Source: Nitrososphaerales archaeon
GTDB taxonomy: Archaea; Thermoproteota; Nitrososphaeria; Conexivisphaerales; UBA164
Assembly (NCBI GenBank): GCA_023256355.1
Contig: JAGDXJ010000060.1
Coordinates: 1-34,991 of the forward strand
Direction: 5' to 3'
DNA length: 34,991 bases
Part shown: positions 18,493 through 28,111 of the stretch, one piece after another
Layout of the letters: the number at the start of each line of letters is the position of its first letter
Position numbering within the stretch: position 1 is the first letter of the stretch
Position numbers and translations under genes: made by a program
The notes under the pieces: generated by a model
Told to the model about the DNA's origin: nothing
Database searches by the model: none
What the model saw: only the letters and a program-made list of their open reading frames with translations

Positions 18493-19745
18493 GGTAAAAT
18501 TTTCTTAAGAGTTGCTATTAATTCTTTTTCAAAATTTTCAATTCCGAGCTCCCTAACCCTTTCCAATGATCTCTGGTAGTAAAGTTCAGCGGCGCCCTTA
18601 TCTTTTATAAACTTCATTATGTTCTCTACGGCTTCTTGCTCGTTTTCGTAACCAAGACCGTAATAGCCTTCTTTTGCCAGATCCATCCATGCCCCTCCAG
18701 ATTTATAAACTACAACTGGCAGGCCCCTTGCCATTGCTTCGGCTATGGCTGCCCCCAAGTGTTCATGGATGGTTGCATGGAAGAAAACCTTTGAGTTGTC
18801 CATCAGGTAGTTTATCAAATCGCGGCTGGCGTTCGGCAAGAAGATCACATCGTAGTCTTCTGTTAGCGCTTGGTTCACCTTATTTTCCTCGCTGACTATA
18901 GTTGCGTTCAAACCCAGATTTACGGCTTTCTTATAGCAATAGTTAAGGTAATCGAGCTGAACCTTTAAAACAGCGCTGCCAGCTATGACCAGTTTAACTT
19001 TGCTTTCCTTCAGCTTTATTGCTATGTTTTCTATGACCCAATCGTACCTCTTGTCAGAGCTGAACCTGCCGAGCATAAACACCATGTCCTTTCTTTCATC
19101 AAAGCTCTTTGGCTTCTCAACTATCTTTATTTTAGGAGAAAGAGGAGAATAGAGCGCAGGGGGCTCTTCTCCGTATATTTCCTTTGCTATCTTCGCTGTC
19201 CATTTAGAATTTGTAACAACCATGTCTGCATCTTCAAAGGGATTTTTCCTGTTGTATTTTTTGAAAAAACGAATGTATGTCTCATAGTATAGATTAAAGG
19301 GAAACCTTGAATACCTTGAACTTATAAAATTAGTATCCTTGTAGTAAAAGCCCAAATACCTGTACTTTTCTTCGTAAAACGCTTCAGCTGGAAAATGTAT
19401 GTATTCAAAAACCTTAAGGTTTTTGAAATCTTCCTTAATGGGCTTGTAAAGGCCCAAATCTGTGAAAAGCAACCGCGCGTTCTCTTGTTTAACGGCTTTT
19501 TTTGCTGGAACCCAGCTAAAAGCCGCAAGCATTAATCCAAATATAGTAAATGATGTAAGCGTGTATGTTTTATATTTTGAAATGTCTATACCGTACCATT
19601 CTTTATGCAATGATGGATCGAACTTAAAGGTCCCGCTTATGACCGGTTTAAAACCTGCTTTTTCAAGAGCTAATGCTGCTGCGTCTCCTACAAGAGCTCC
19701 CCCTGAAGGGGCTCCCCAGTAGTGCCTCATTATCACGGAAGACAT
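18489..19745 (-). CDS. Glycosyltransferase family 4
   Basis: The protein has 418 residues. It carries FMLGRFSSDKRYDWVIENI (about 228-246) as the GT-B linker strand and an HEHLGAAIAEAMARGLPVV motif (about 335-355) with the conserved Glu pair region, clear GT4 marks. N-terminal features (APSGGALVGDAAALALEKAG, EYIHFPAEAFY, TNSKWTAKIAKEIYG) resemble Alg11-like enzymes. An in-frame ATG at codon 6 is an alternative start. Coupled to the next GT by ATGA overlap. The 54-nt gap from the sulfatase-like gene suggests one operon from 21110 to 17677. Confidence 0.88.
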   Translation of the reverse strand: MSSVIMRHYWGAPSGGALVGDAAALALEKAGFKPVISGTFKFDPSLHKEWYGIDISKYKTYTLTSFTIFGLMLAAFSWVPAKKAVKQENARLLFTDLGLYKPIKEDFKNLKVFEYIHFPAEAFYEEKYRYLGFYYKDTNFISSRYSRFPFNLYYETYIRFFKKYNRKNPFEDADMVVTNSKWTAKIAKEIYGEEPPALYSPLSPKIKIVEKPKSFDERKDMVFMLGRFSSDKRYDWVIENIAIKLKESKVKLVIAGSAVLKVQLDYLNYCYKKAVNLGLNATIVSEENKVNQALTEDYDVIFLPNASRDLINYLMDNSKVFFHATIHEHLGAAIAEAMARGLPVVVYKSGGAWMDLAKEGYYGLGYENEQEAVENIMKFIKDKGAAELYYQRSLERVRELGIENFEKELIATLKKILP

Positions 19746-19799
19746 AACGGAAATTATCTGGAATGACAGATAAACTTTGCTTTTTGATCGCTTAAAATT

Positions 19800-21110
19800 T
19801 TATACAACCGCAGATGGCAGGACGAATTTTTCGTTTCCTTTATAGATGTAAAGATAGTTAAGCAGATCTTCTATCGATTTGTCCTTTTTGTCTAAAGGTT
19901 TGCCTTTGTATGTAAACTCCTCTATTTCCCCGGTTGAGCCGTTTACAACAAGCTTGTAGCCGTCCTTAAAAACAGCCTTTCTGGGAACATCATATAATTT
20001 CCGCGTTGCTTCATCTACCGCAATACCTTCTATATTGTCCTTTATTCCATAAGCTTCTGATATTATAAATTCTTCTTTTTTAAGTTCATAAATGCCTTCA
20101 GTAGCCATTTTTATAAAATCGTAAATGTTTGTTAAAGATAAAGAAGCTTTCTCTTTAGGCTTTTGACCTTTCGGATATTTTATTATCATTGGTATTTTTA
20201 CAAGCTCATCGTAGAGATATAACCCGTGGCCATAGAAGTTTTTTTCCTTTAAGGCTTGCCCATGATCTGAAGTCAATATTATGAGCGTATTATCATAGAC
20301 ATTTTTTATTACATCAAGAATTCTCTTAAAATAAAGATCTGCAACTTTAGACTGTTCAAAATATTCTTTTCTTATTCTGTTCATCAAGCTCTCGTTTATC
20401 TTTTTTATCCCAAAAAGGTCATTAAGATGAAATTGGTTAGTTGGATATTTTACGTCCGATGGATAAGGGTCGTGCATTTCCATAAAGTTTATGAAAACAA
20501 AGAAAGGCGTCTCGAGCGAGACTCTTCCCATTAACCAAGTTATCCAGTTTCCCCCTTTATCTACAGGATAATTAGAACTCAGTTTTATTCTATATTTACT
20601 AGCTTTATAAAAGCTGTAAAGTTCTTTAAACTTTCCTTTTTTCATTAGATTCATAATTATCTGAAATTTGGTTCTGCCATATGCTGTAGCTTCCTTTAAC
20701 GTTTCATCCTTTTCAGTAATGTCTATAAAAATATTAAAACCGGTATCCATTTTCGTAAAAGGAGATATCATGCCATTTGCTGATATACCAATCGTGTTAT
20801 ATCCTTTTTGCCTTAAATATTCGGCCAAAACTAAAGATGGAAGTTGCAATTCACCTTTGTTGAGCTTTAACGTAAGGTCGTTAACTTTTGTTTCAAAGCT
20901 TTCATGAATTTTGTGCTCGGATGGATATTTTCCGGTAAACAAAGATGCGTGTGATGGTAAGGTCCAAGAAGAGGGTGCAACTGCATCATAAACAACAGAA
21001 TCGGACGCAAATTTTTCTATATAAGGCGTAAAAACTCTCTCATTATAAGGATTTATAGCGTCAACTCTCATAGTATCCATTAAAACTATAAGTATGTTGG
21101 GCTGTTCCAT
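19800..21110 (-). CDS. Sulfatase/alkaline-phosphatase superfamily enzyme with Thr nucleophile
   Basis: The protein has 436 residues. D12 in VLMDTMRVDAI starts the metal site, SSWTLPSHASLFTGKYPS follows with T50 in the nucleophile position, and LTSDHGQAL plus FYGHGLYLYDE complete it. The nucleophile region has no Cys-x-Pro-x-Arg formylglycine motif, so it is not a standard sulfatase. The Thr form is seen in phosphoglycerol and phosphoethanolamine transferases of this superfamily, which add groups to envelope glycans. No N-terminal membrane anchor is visible, so the protein looks cytoplasmic. Neighbouring glycosyltransferases suggest glycan decoration, by inference. Confidence 0.8.
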   Translation of the reverse strand: MEQPNILIVLMDTMRVDAINPYNERVFTPYIEKFASDSVVYDAVAPSSWTLPSHASLFTGKYPSEHKIHESFETKVNDLTLKLNKGELQLPSLVLAEYLRQKGYNTIGISANGMISPFTKMDTGFNIFIDITEKDETLKEATAYGRTKFQIIMNLMKKGKFKELYSFYKASKYRIKLSSNYPVDKGGNWITWLMGRVSLETPFFVFINFMEMHDPYPSDVKYPTNQFHLNDLFGIKKINESLMNRIRKEYFEQSKVADLYFKRILDVIKNVYDNTLIILTSDHGQALKEKNFYGHGLYLYDELVKIPMIIKYPKGQKPKEKASLSLTNIYDFIKMATEGIYELKKEEFIISEAYGIKDNIEGIAVDEATRKLYDVPRKAVFKDGYKLVVNGSTGEIEEFTYKGKPLDKKDKSIEDLLNYLYIYKGNEKFVLPSAVV

Positions 21111-21200
21111 CTATGTTAATCGTGCATAATGCCAGAATTTAAACTTTGAATAAGGTTTTGAATGAAATTATGATTTTTTTACGATTAAAAAAACAAAGGT

Positions 21201-22373
21201 TTAGCTTGCCCCGTAAATTTCTTCTAAAATTCTCCATTCGGCTGTGGCAACAGATTCCCATTTATATTTAGAAGCGTACTCCTTGCCCTTTTTACCTAGT
21301 TCTACCCATTTTTCGTTTTTTAAAATACTTTGCGTTTCGGTAATCAATGATCCAACGTCTAAAGGTTTAACCTTTATAACCGCATCCGTTAAATAATTCA
21401 TCCGTATTGCCGGAATCGAGTACGAAACAACAGGGGTACCACACGATAAGGACTCTAAAACAACTAATGGAAATGCATCCAATCTTGTAGGGTAAACAAA
21501 AACTTTTGAGCTCTTTAATAATTCTGCGCTCTCTTTACTGGTTAGGTTCGTCATCAGCTTTACCCTATTTTTAAGACTGTTTTTTGTTAAATATTGGTTT
21601 ATTTCATTTTTTACAGTTTCAGAAGCGAAACCAGCAATCACTGCGTTCACATAAGTCATTTTCTTTACAACTTTCAGGAAGTCATAAATCCCTTTTTGAG
21701 GAATTAGTCTTGCGTAAAAAATCAAATCTATATTTTTATCAGTACCATCATAACATGTATCTACGCCGTTACCTGGTTTAACAGTGTATAAATTTAGATT
21801 GATTCCTATTTTTTTCATTTCATATCCAATCGATTCAGATACAGTGAGTAAAGGGCGTTTAAAAGCTAAAAACTGATAAATTAACAACCGTAAATAAGTT
21901 TTAATAGCCTTAGATTCGCCATAATTAAAAATAAACTTAAAGTTTTTTCTGAAGAGCTCATAACCATGACCCTCCTCAAATATCAAAGAGCCCACGCCAG
22001 GGGATAGTTGAAGCAATTGCGTCCATCTAATTCTTGAAAGCTGAAAAGCCAAAGGGAAATACTGATTTGTAAAAGGAAAATAGATGAAGTCCACGCCATA
22101 TTTTTTAATTTCTGATGACAAAATTGAACCGTATTTAAATATACCGTATACGCTTTTTATATAACCTTGTATAGGAGGCAACGCTACAGCGTTATCTAAA
22201 GTTTTAAGCATCTGTTCTTCTTTTAAAGCGGTAATTTTTGATCTAAAATTTTCAAGCTTATCCTTAGGCATCATAAAAATAAATCTTTTTGCAGGAAAAA
22301 GTGTTAAAGTCCTTTCTAAATGATTGACACCGCCGCCCAATTCATCAGAATAGGAAAATATGCCTATGACCAT
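21201..22373 (-). CDS. Glycosyltransferase family 4
   Basis: The protein has 390 residues with a Gly-rich N-terminal loop (DELGGGVNHLERT). The GT-B linker strand FYARLIPQKGIYDFLKVV and the C-terminal VYPTRLDAFPLVVLESLSCG motif are hallmark GT4 features with the conserved Glu. It lies 90 nt upstream of the sulfatase-like gene in the same direction. Base composition is more AT-rich than the heptose operon, as for the other genes between 21 and 30 kb, hinting at transfer. Donor unknown. Confidence 0.88.
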   Translation of the reverse strand: MVIGIFSYSDELGGGVNHLERTLTLFPAKRFIFMMPKDKLENFRSKITALKEEQMLKTLDNAVALPPIQGYIKSVYGIFKYGSILSSEIKKYGVDFIYFPFTNQYFPLAFQLSRIRWTQLLQLSPGVGSLIFEEGHGYELFRKNFKFIFNYGESKAIKTYLRLLIYQFLAFKRPLLTVSESIGYEMKKIGINLNLYTVKPGNGVDTCYDGTDKNIDLIFYARLIPQKGIYDFLKVVKKMTYVNAVIAGFASETVKNEINQYLTKNSLKNRVKLMTNLTSKESAELLKSSKVFVYPTRLDAFPLVVLESLSCGTPVVSYSIPAIRMNYLTDAVIKVKPLDVGSLITETQSILKNEKWVELGKKGKEYASKYKWESVATAEWRILEEIYGAS

Positions 22374-22702
22374 AATATTTACTTTATATTAATGGTTCAT
22401 AAGTTTTTCAAACCCACAGGTATCTGAGTTATAAACCAGTACAGTGTAATATAGAATCCGATTTAAAATCTATTTTAATTTTAAATATATTACAAATAGG
22501 TTATAGTATGCACTTGCGACCAACTTACAGTTGCTGTTTATCACTGGATCTCCAAAATCATTTGGACATATATTTAATGATATTTATCGCCGTTAACAAT
22601 TTCATTTATATAGAGTAGTGTATTCTCTAAGCTTTTTATATTAAATTTGAAGAACTTAAGAGCGTTAAAGTTATAAGCTGAAAAGCGTATTTAAAGCGTA
22701 AA
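22374..22702. other. Divergent intergenic region between two glycosyltransferases
   Basis: The region is very AT-rich and has no open frame. It probably holds both promoters: TTAATATAAAG 10-20 nt before 22373 on the minus strand, and GTTATAAGC about 27 nt before the TTG at 22703 on the plus strand. Nothing else is recognised. Confidence 0.4.
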
Positions 22703-23623
22703 TTGAAAATTTCAGTAATTTCTCCTACATACAAAAGAGGCTGGAGCCTGCCTTATATGCTTAACAGTTTAAGAACTCAAACGTTAAAACCCGATGAAAT
22801 CATAATAGTGCTGAAAAGATCGGGCGACGAGTCTGAATCTGTCATCAAAAATTATAACGATCTGCCGATTAATGTAATAGTACAGAACGAGGGAAGAATC
22901 GTCCAGGCTTATGATATAGGTATTAGAAGCGCCAATGGAGATCTGTTACTTTTTATAGACGACGACGCCATAGCAGAACCTTCATGGGTGGAGAAATATG
23001 TTAATTTTTTTAATAGCGTTGAAGAAGTTGGCGGTGCTTCTGGAAACGTATATATAACAGAGATTGATGAATCTGGAAATCAGAAAGTAAAATATGAATA
23101 TTCTAATTTTCCAGATACGCGTAATGTCTTTTGGCGGAAACCCTTAAAAGGTTTAGAAAACTTTTGCGAAGGAATTTCTATTTCGGGGTTTAACTACAAG
23201 TATAAATGCAATGAGAAACTAAAATATTATAAATCAACTGCGTTAATTGGAGTCAATATGGCAATAAAAAAAGAGTCTATTAGCGGATTGAGCCTTTCTA
23301 GTTTATTTAAAAATAGTCATATTGGATTTCATTTTGAAAACTTTTTAGCGTATTATGTTATAACTAAAGGTTATTTTACCTATAAAATTATAAATAAGGA
23401 AATTTCTCCAACTGTTTTTCATATAGAAAATTTATCAACGACTAGATCCAAAGGTTGGAAGTTTGAATTCTGGAAACATTATGACATCGTTAAGCAGTTC
23501 CACAGGTTAAAAAAAATTAATGCAAACGTGTCATGGACCGCATATACTATGGCTTGCATAGCAACTTTAAGGAGACATCCTATTCCGAGGTTATTAGCTA
23601 CTGTTTATGCGCAATTTGTGTGA
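22703..23623 (+). CDS. Glycosyltransferase family 2 (GT-A)
   Basis: The protein has 306 residues with a TTG start and a TATA-like box about 27 nt upstream. The N-terminal ISVISPTYKRGWSLPYMLNSL and the acidic FIDDDAIAEPSW (about 82-93, DxD-type metal site) are clear GT2 marks. A later TRSKGWKFEFWKHYD segment fits the acceptor-binding half. The hydrophobic stretch near the C terminus is weak, so the protein is probably membrane-associated at most. The gene converges and overlaps by 19 bp with the next GT4. Likely part of a lipid-linked or surface glycan pathway. Confidence 0.85.
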   Translation: MKISVISPTYKRGWSLPYMLNSLRTQTLKPDEIIIVLKRSGDESESVIKNYNDLPINVIVQNEGRIVQAYDIGIRSANGDLLLFIDDDAIAEPSWVEKYVNFFNSVEEVGGASGNVYITEIDESGNQKVKYEYSNFPDTRNVFWRKPLKGLENFCEGISISGFNYKYKCNEKLKYYKSTALIGVNMAIKKESISGLSLSSLFKNSHIGFHFENFLAYYVITKGYFTYKIINKEISPTVFHIENLSTTRSKGWKFEFWKHYDIVKQFHRLKKINANVSWTAYTMACIATLRRHPIPRLLATVYAQFV

Positions 23624-24741
23624 TACATCAATTTTAAAATAATTTCTTCATATTTTACGCCTTTTATATCTAAAGAATAATTTTCTGCTAACTTTCTTGC
23701 TTCTATGCTCATTGATTTGAGTAAAGTTGGATTGCGCTCAATATTTGTTAAAATTTTTTCGTAATCATTATCATTATCAGCAACAAAGCAGTTTGCCCCA
23801 TCAATCAATCCGGGTATCGACTCAGCAACTGCTTTGCTTAGTACTGGCACAACTCCACATGCCATAGCTTCAATAACTGCAATACTAAAGCCTTCATAAA
23901 CTGATGGAAAAATAAATATATCAGACGCCTGATAATATTCAATTAATAAATCTTCTTGTATGTAACCTAACAATTTGATGTTGCTAGAATTATAATAATG
24001 AGAAGTACCGCCTATTGCGATAAGATGTATATCCTCATGCGCTTTAATTAAACTTATAACAAAATCCAGCCTTTTTCTTTTTGCATCTACACCAACCCAA
24101 ATGGCATAAATTTTGTTTTGATCTAATCCCAATTTACTTCTCTTTAAAGTTTTGTTAGCTGGTATATACCTATCGGTATCTACAAAATTTTCGATGACTA
24201 TTATATCGTTCCTTTTGCTTACCTTTTTTATATATTTCAACAAACTGGGTGACACTGAAGTTACCACGCTTGAGCGCCTTGATCCAAAAATTTCTAACCA
24301 ACCCTTTATTGTAAGGCTAATTTTTCCTATAAGGCTTAACTCTCTTTTTTTAAATGCAAGCAAAGAACTTCCGTGCCAAGTCATTATGGTTTTTATTCCT
24401 TTTATAGTTGTAATAAAAGCTCCATTATCCCCGTTTATATGATATAAATCAAAATTATTCCTGTTTTTCAAAACATAAAAATAAATCCATAAATTGTAAA
24501 TTATTTTGTTTAAAAAACTTGGAAAACCTTGGAAAACCTTGGAACCTAAACCTATCTTGTTAATTTTATGCGGTAATGATTTTAGCCTCTTGTTCTTATT
24601 GTAACTTTTATTATATAAAAATGTGATAGAAAATCCTTTTCTACTTAAAAAATGTGAAAGATTTAAAGCAAATGTTTCTAACCCTCCCCCTGCTTCAGGA
24701 TCATCATATACGATTTCTAAAATTTTTATCAATAGCCACAT
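23605..24741 (-). CDS. Glycosyltransferase family 4
   Basis: The protein has 378 residues. DPEAGGGLETFALNLSHFL near the start is the GT-B donor-side loop, TWHGSSL and SPSLLKYI are typical of GT4, IWVGVDAKRKRLDFVI is the linker strand, and FPSVYEGFSIAVIEAMACG is the catalytic motif. A tandem CTTGGAAAAC-type repeat lies at about 24518-24545 within the N-terminal third. An approximately 90% identical but broken copy of codons about 31-97 is found at 28290-28485, so a related gene once existed in the inserted segment. It stands alone in its direction. Confidence 0.88.
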   Translation of the reverse strand: MWLLIKILEIVYDDPEAGGGLETFALNLSHFLSRKGFSITFLYNKSYNKNKRLKSLPHKINKIGLGSKVFQGFPSFLNKIIYNLWIYFYVLKNRNNFDLYHINGDNGAFITTIKGIKTIMTWHGSSLLAFKKRELSLIGKISLTIKGWLEIFGSRRSSVVTSVSPSLLKYIKKVSKRNDIIVIENFVDTDRYIPANKTLKRSKLGLDQNKIYAIWVGVDAKRKRLDFVISLIKAHEDIHLIAIGGTSHYYNSSNIKLLGYIQEDLLIEYYQASDIFIFPSVYEGFSIAVIEAMACGVVPVLSKAVAESIPGLIDGANCFVADNDNDYEKILTNIERNPTLLKSMSIEARKLAENYSLDIKGVKYEEIILKLMYHTNCA

Positions 24742-24890
24742 ATATGTAAAATGTATTTAAAAAGTTATTTAATCTTAATTTCTTTATAAATTTAAAACCT
24801 TAACTCCGCAAAAATTTAGGGTATAATAGGTTAAATTTTAAGTTTATAATTTATGAAATATAGCAAGATAGAAAAGTTGATTAGGGAGAT

Positions 24891-26300
24891 ATGTATACCC
24901 TAATAGGGTATACATTTGGAAGACTGATAAAGGACGTTCTGAAAAATGAAAGGGCTAAAAGAGGTATACCTATTGAGGTCAAGAAGATAGGTGGCAATTA
25001 TTTCGCTTATAAATCAACAACAGTCTGGGACAAAGAAAAGAAGAAGAGGAAGAAGGTATCAGTGTACATTGGCAGGATAATTGAAAACGGAATAGATCAA
25101 GGGAGCTCAAGGTCTATATTTGAATACGGTAACGCAAGGCTTGTCTGGGAGATACTTGAAGAGGTTATGCCATACCTGAAAAGGTCATTTCCAGATGACT
25201 ACAACGAAATAATGGCGATGGCGGCTGTAAGGGTTATACACCATGTGCCCATTAGGCTTATGAAGAGCTCATGGGAAAAGCTGTACGTTTCTCAGAAGGT
25301 TGATGCTTCACTTTCTCCTAACACAGTCTCTGAAAAGCTGAAAAGGATAGGGTCTGATTACACAGCACAGGCAGAGTTTTTCATGCGTTTGATGAAAGAT
25401 AGCAAATACCTCATATTTGACCTCAGCTCTATCTTCTCAAGGTCAGAGAACCTTAACATGGCTGAAAAAGGATATAACAAGGATGACCTTTACTTAAAGC
25501 AGGTCAACTTTCTGCTTATGTTTTCTCACGACAGGAAAGTTCCTGTAATGATAAAGGCCTTGCCCGGGTCTGTTAGAGATGTAAAGGCCATAAAGGACGT
25601 AATGGATGAATACGATCTTAAAGGATGCACGCTTATAATGGACAGGGGCTTAGCGTCCATAGAGCTTGCAAGAGAGCTAAACAGTAATGGAATCGCATTC
25701 GTTTTCCCTCTCAGGAGGAATTCTTTGATGATAGACTATAGCATGAAGCTTGAACTTAGCTTCATGTACAGAGATAGGGGAATAAACTGCGGAAGGAAGA
25801 AGGTTGAAGAAGGAATATTCCTGTACATCTACGAAGACACTAAGCTGAGGTACGAAGAGGAAACAAACTTCATATCGATGGTTGAAAACAAAGAAAAAAG
25901 AAGGGATGAGCTTGAACAGGAGAGGATAAAGTTCGGAAAAATTTCTCTGCTATCAAACATTGACTCTGATCCAAAGCGCGTTTATGGGCTTTGGAAGGAG
26001 AGGGAAAAAGTGGAACAGGCTTTTGATGCAATGAAGAACGAGCTCGAGAACGACAAATCTTACCTTTCTGACTACGATGCAGTAAGGGGATACTTCTTTG
26101 TATCCTTTATATCGCTGTACGTTTATTTCAGGATACTTGAAATCATAAGGGAGAAAAGGCTTACTGGAAAGGTATCGGTTAATGAAGTGCTGTTCGAGCT
26201 CTCAAAGGTCTATACCATAAATTCCAAGAAGCTAAGCACTGTACCAGCAGGAGTGATCAGGCTTGTTAATGAGCTTGGATTGAACGGACTTATTCCCTAA
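24891..26300 (+). CDS. DDE transposase, IS4/IS1634-like
   Basis: The protein has 469 residues and looks intact. The first catalytic Asp is probably in LIFDLSSIFSRSENL (about 170-184), the second in TLIMDRGLAS (about 247-256), and the Glu in WKEREKVEQAFDAMKNEL (about 370-387), the Y-(2)-R-(3)-E-(6)-K-like block. The ATG at 24891 is preceded by GGAGAT. The start region carries a perfect 9-bp inverted repeat that overlaps the start codon. Base composition is like the main genome, so the element is adapted or long resident. Confidence 0.85.
   Translation: MYTLIGYTFGRLIKDVLKNERAKRGIPIEVKKIGGNYFAYKSTTVWDKEKKKRKKVSVYIGRIIENGIDQGSSRSIFEYGNARLVWEILEEVMPYLKRSFPDDYNEIMAMAAVRVIHHVPIRLMKSSWEKLYVSQKVDASLSPNTVSEKLKRIGSDYTAQAEFFMRLMKDSKYLIFDLSSIFSRSENLNMAEKGYNKDDLYLKQVNFLLMFSHDRKVPVMIKALPGSVRDVKAIKDVMDEYDLKGCTLIMDRGLASIELARELNSNGIAFVFPLRRNSLMIDYSMKLELSFMYRDRGINCGRKKVEEGIFLYIYEDTKLRYEEETNFISMVENKEKRRDELEQERIKFGKISLLSNIDSDPKRVYGLWKEREKVEQAFDAMKNELENDKSYLSDYDAVRGYFFVSFISLYVYFRILEIIREKRLTGKVSVNEVLFELSKVYTINSKKLSTVPAGVIRLVNELGLNGLIP
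24892..24914. promoter_or_regulatory. Palindrome over the transposase start codon
   Basis: TGTATACCC and GGGTATACA form a perfect 9-bp inverted repeat around a 5-nt spacer, beginning one base after the A of the ATG. It could be an RNA hairpin that hides the start or a binding site for the transposase. A GGGTATA half motif is also at 24821. Confidence 0.55.
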
Positions 26301-26503
26301 AATATTGCGAAGTTAAGGTTTAAAAAATAAAATTTTTTGTATCGACTAAATTATCATTTAGAAATTGATTGCTAATATAAATGCCTTATATTAGCATCTT
26401 TTATTTTTTTAACAAAAACCTTTTGTCTGCCATAAAGAAGCTTCCTTTCTTACTAACCTTTTAACTTCATTAAACTTATTAATTAAACCAAATTATTTTA
26501 TCT

Positions 26504-27499
26504 ATGCAATACAAAATTAAAGGAAAAAACCTTGAAGATTTAAACATACTTGTAACAGGTGGTGCTGGCGTAATAGGAAGCGCTATTGTCAAAAGACTAC
26601 CAGGAAAGATCACCGTGCTTGATAACCTGAGTTCAAGCACAACAGATAATATAAAAGAGCTCATTAATGAAGGAAAAATAAATTTTATAAAAGGAGATAT
26701 AGAAAATTTTGAAGCTGTCAACGAAGCTAGTAAAGGAAAGGACATTATATTCCATCTTGCAGCAAACGCAGATATAAGGTATAATGAAAGTAAGCCAACC
26801 AACATCGATCTTAAAGTTAACACAGTGGGAACATATAACGTCTTAGAAGCCATGAGAAAAAACGATGTGGACCTGATCGTTTTTACCTCTTCATCTTCAG
26901 TATATGGCTATGCTGAAAAGATCCCTACCCCTGAAACATATGGACCACTTTTCCCTGAATCCCTTTATGCTGCTTCTAAGCTTGGCGCTGAAAGCTTTAT
27001 ATCGGCTTTTTCAAAAATGTTTGGGTTTTCTGCATATATATTTAGGTTAGCTAACATAGTTGCTCCAGCTTATAGAAGCATAGGAAAAAACGTTATACCA
27101 GATCTTATCTTTAAGCTTCTTAAAGACCCCAATAACCTTCAAATTCTAGGCAACGGAAAGCAAGAAAAATCTTACCTTTATGTAGATGATTGCATAGACG
27201 GTATGATTTACCTATCTGACAGATCGCCAAAAGATTTAGATGTTTTTAACCTTGGGAATGTTGACAGCATAACGGTTGATAAAATAGCAAGGATAATCGT
27301 GGAAGAAATGGGACTTAAAGAAGTAAAGTTCCACTATACTGGAGGAGAAAGAGGATGGAAAGGGGACGTTCCAAAAACAGTGCTAGACATAAGCAAAGCC
27401 CTTTCCTTTGGCTGGAAACCCACTCTTAATTCGGCTGAAGCAGTAAGGAAATCAGCGAGAGAAATAATAAAAAGAATAAAAAATCTTTCTCGTTTTTGA
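26504..27499 (+). CDS. NAD-dependent sugar epimerase/dehydratase, GalE-like (extended SDR)
   Basis: The protein has 331 residues. The dinucleotide motif is VTGGAGVIGSA (17-27), the active site is TSSSSVYG with YAASK, and ILGNGKQEKSYLYVDDC (about 215-231) is the conserved substrate-domain strand. These are features of NDP-sugar 4-epimerases such as UDP-glucose 4-epimerase; the exact sugar is not readable. It probably supplies an NDP-sugar to the neighbouring glycosyltransferases. An AT-rich promoter region lies between the IS end and the start. Its last 43 codons or so are duplicated at 30110-30240. Confidence 0.88.
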   Translation: MQYKIKGKNLEDLNILVTGGAGVIGSAIVKRLPGKITVLDNLSSSTTDNIKELINEGKINFIKGDIENFEAVNEASKGKDIIFHLAANADIRYNESKPTNIDLKVNTVGTYNVLEAMRKNDVDLIVFTSSSSVYGYAEKIPTPETYGPLFPESLYAASKLGAESFISAFSKMFGFSAYIFRLANIVAPAYRSIGKNVIPDLIFKLLKDPNNLQILGNGKQEKSYLYVDDCIDGMIYLSDRSPKDLDVFNLGNVDSITVDKIARIIVEEMGLKEVKFHYTGGERGWKGDVPKTVLDISKALSFGWKPTLNSAEAVRKSAREIIKRIKNLSRF

Positions 27500-28111
27500 A
27501 CATGACTTAAATCAGTATAAATTTTAAAAAGCTTATATGCAAAGCTTGATTTTTTTAAAATGTTGATGGATAAAGATAAAAAACTCACGGTTAATGGTCA
27601 GGGAACAATCAAAAAATACTTATTTGATGATATAAGGCTCGTACGAGACGGTAAGAAAAAAATTCTGAAAGTTTCTGAACCATTTAAGAGCGTACCGCCT
27701 TCAATCAAGATAGCAACGATTCCGACAAAACGGGTTAATGAAGTTGTGAAGTTTTATAAAGGGAAGCTCAATGAAGTGATCCTTGCAGATGAAGATAACC
27801 CAGTAAGCTTAGGTGGAGGTTTCGTCCAGATCGATGGTCAGGACGTGCTTTTTGTAAAAAGAGATCTTAACGCCATCAGAAAGCCGGGGCTTCTTGACAT
27901 TTCTGCGGGGCTTTTCGATGAAATCTTCAGAAATCCTGTAGAGATGATGGTGTCAGAGACTGCAGAAATAGTTAGACGTCAAGGCGAAGATTTTATTCTA
28001 CCAGTTCCAGAAGAAAATGCAATAAAAAGCGACTACATAGAAACTTTAAAGAAAGAGTTTAAAAAATCTCTAGATTCTTTAAAAGTTTCTGGCAGAGTCA
28101 GAGAGGTTAAA
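27370..28111 (+). repeat. 742-bp direct repeat, copy 1 (epimerase 3' end plus 5' part of the Nudix-like gene)
   Basis: By eye this segment is identical to 30111-30852 except for two substitutions near 27385-27390 (GCTAGACATAAGC against GCTATACACAAGC). It spans the epimerase C terminus, a promoter and 184 codons of the next gene. Similarity continues in degraded form for about 25 bp before 27370. Confidence 0.95.

Larger units (their letters stand above)
24793..26324 (+). mobile_element. Insertion sequence, IS4/IS1634-like, with terminal inverted repeats
   Basis: The left end TTTAAAACCTTAACTCCGCA (from 24793) matches the complement of the right end TTTAAACCTTAACTTCGCAA (26324 leftward) over about 27 bp with a few mismatches. 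The two ends flank one transposase gene whose stop codon lies in the right repeat. The length is about 1.5 kb. A clear target-site duplication is not obvious in the AT-rich flanks. The element separates the glycosyltransferase cluster from the GalE-like epimerase. Confidence 0.8.

Noticed and set aside
10529-24741. A heptosyltransferase of the GT9 family
   Set aside because: All visible glycosyltransferases are GT4 or GT2 by motif; which one uses GDP-heptose cannot be told from sequence.
24853-24903. Upstream ATG at 24853 as the true transposase start with programmed frameshift
   Set aside because: The frame (MKYSKIEKLIREICIP) stops at TAA 24901, there is no slippery heptamer, and the ATG at 24891 gives a complete transposase.
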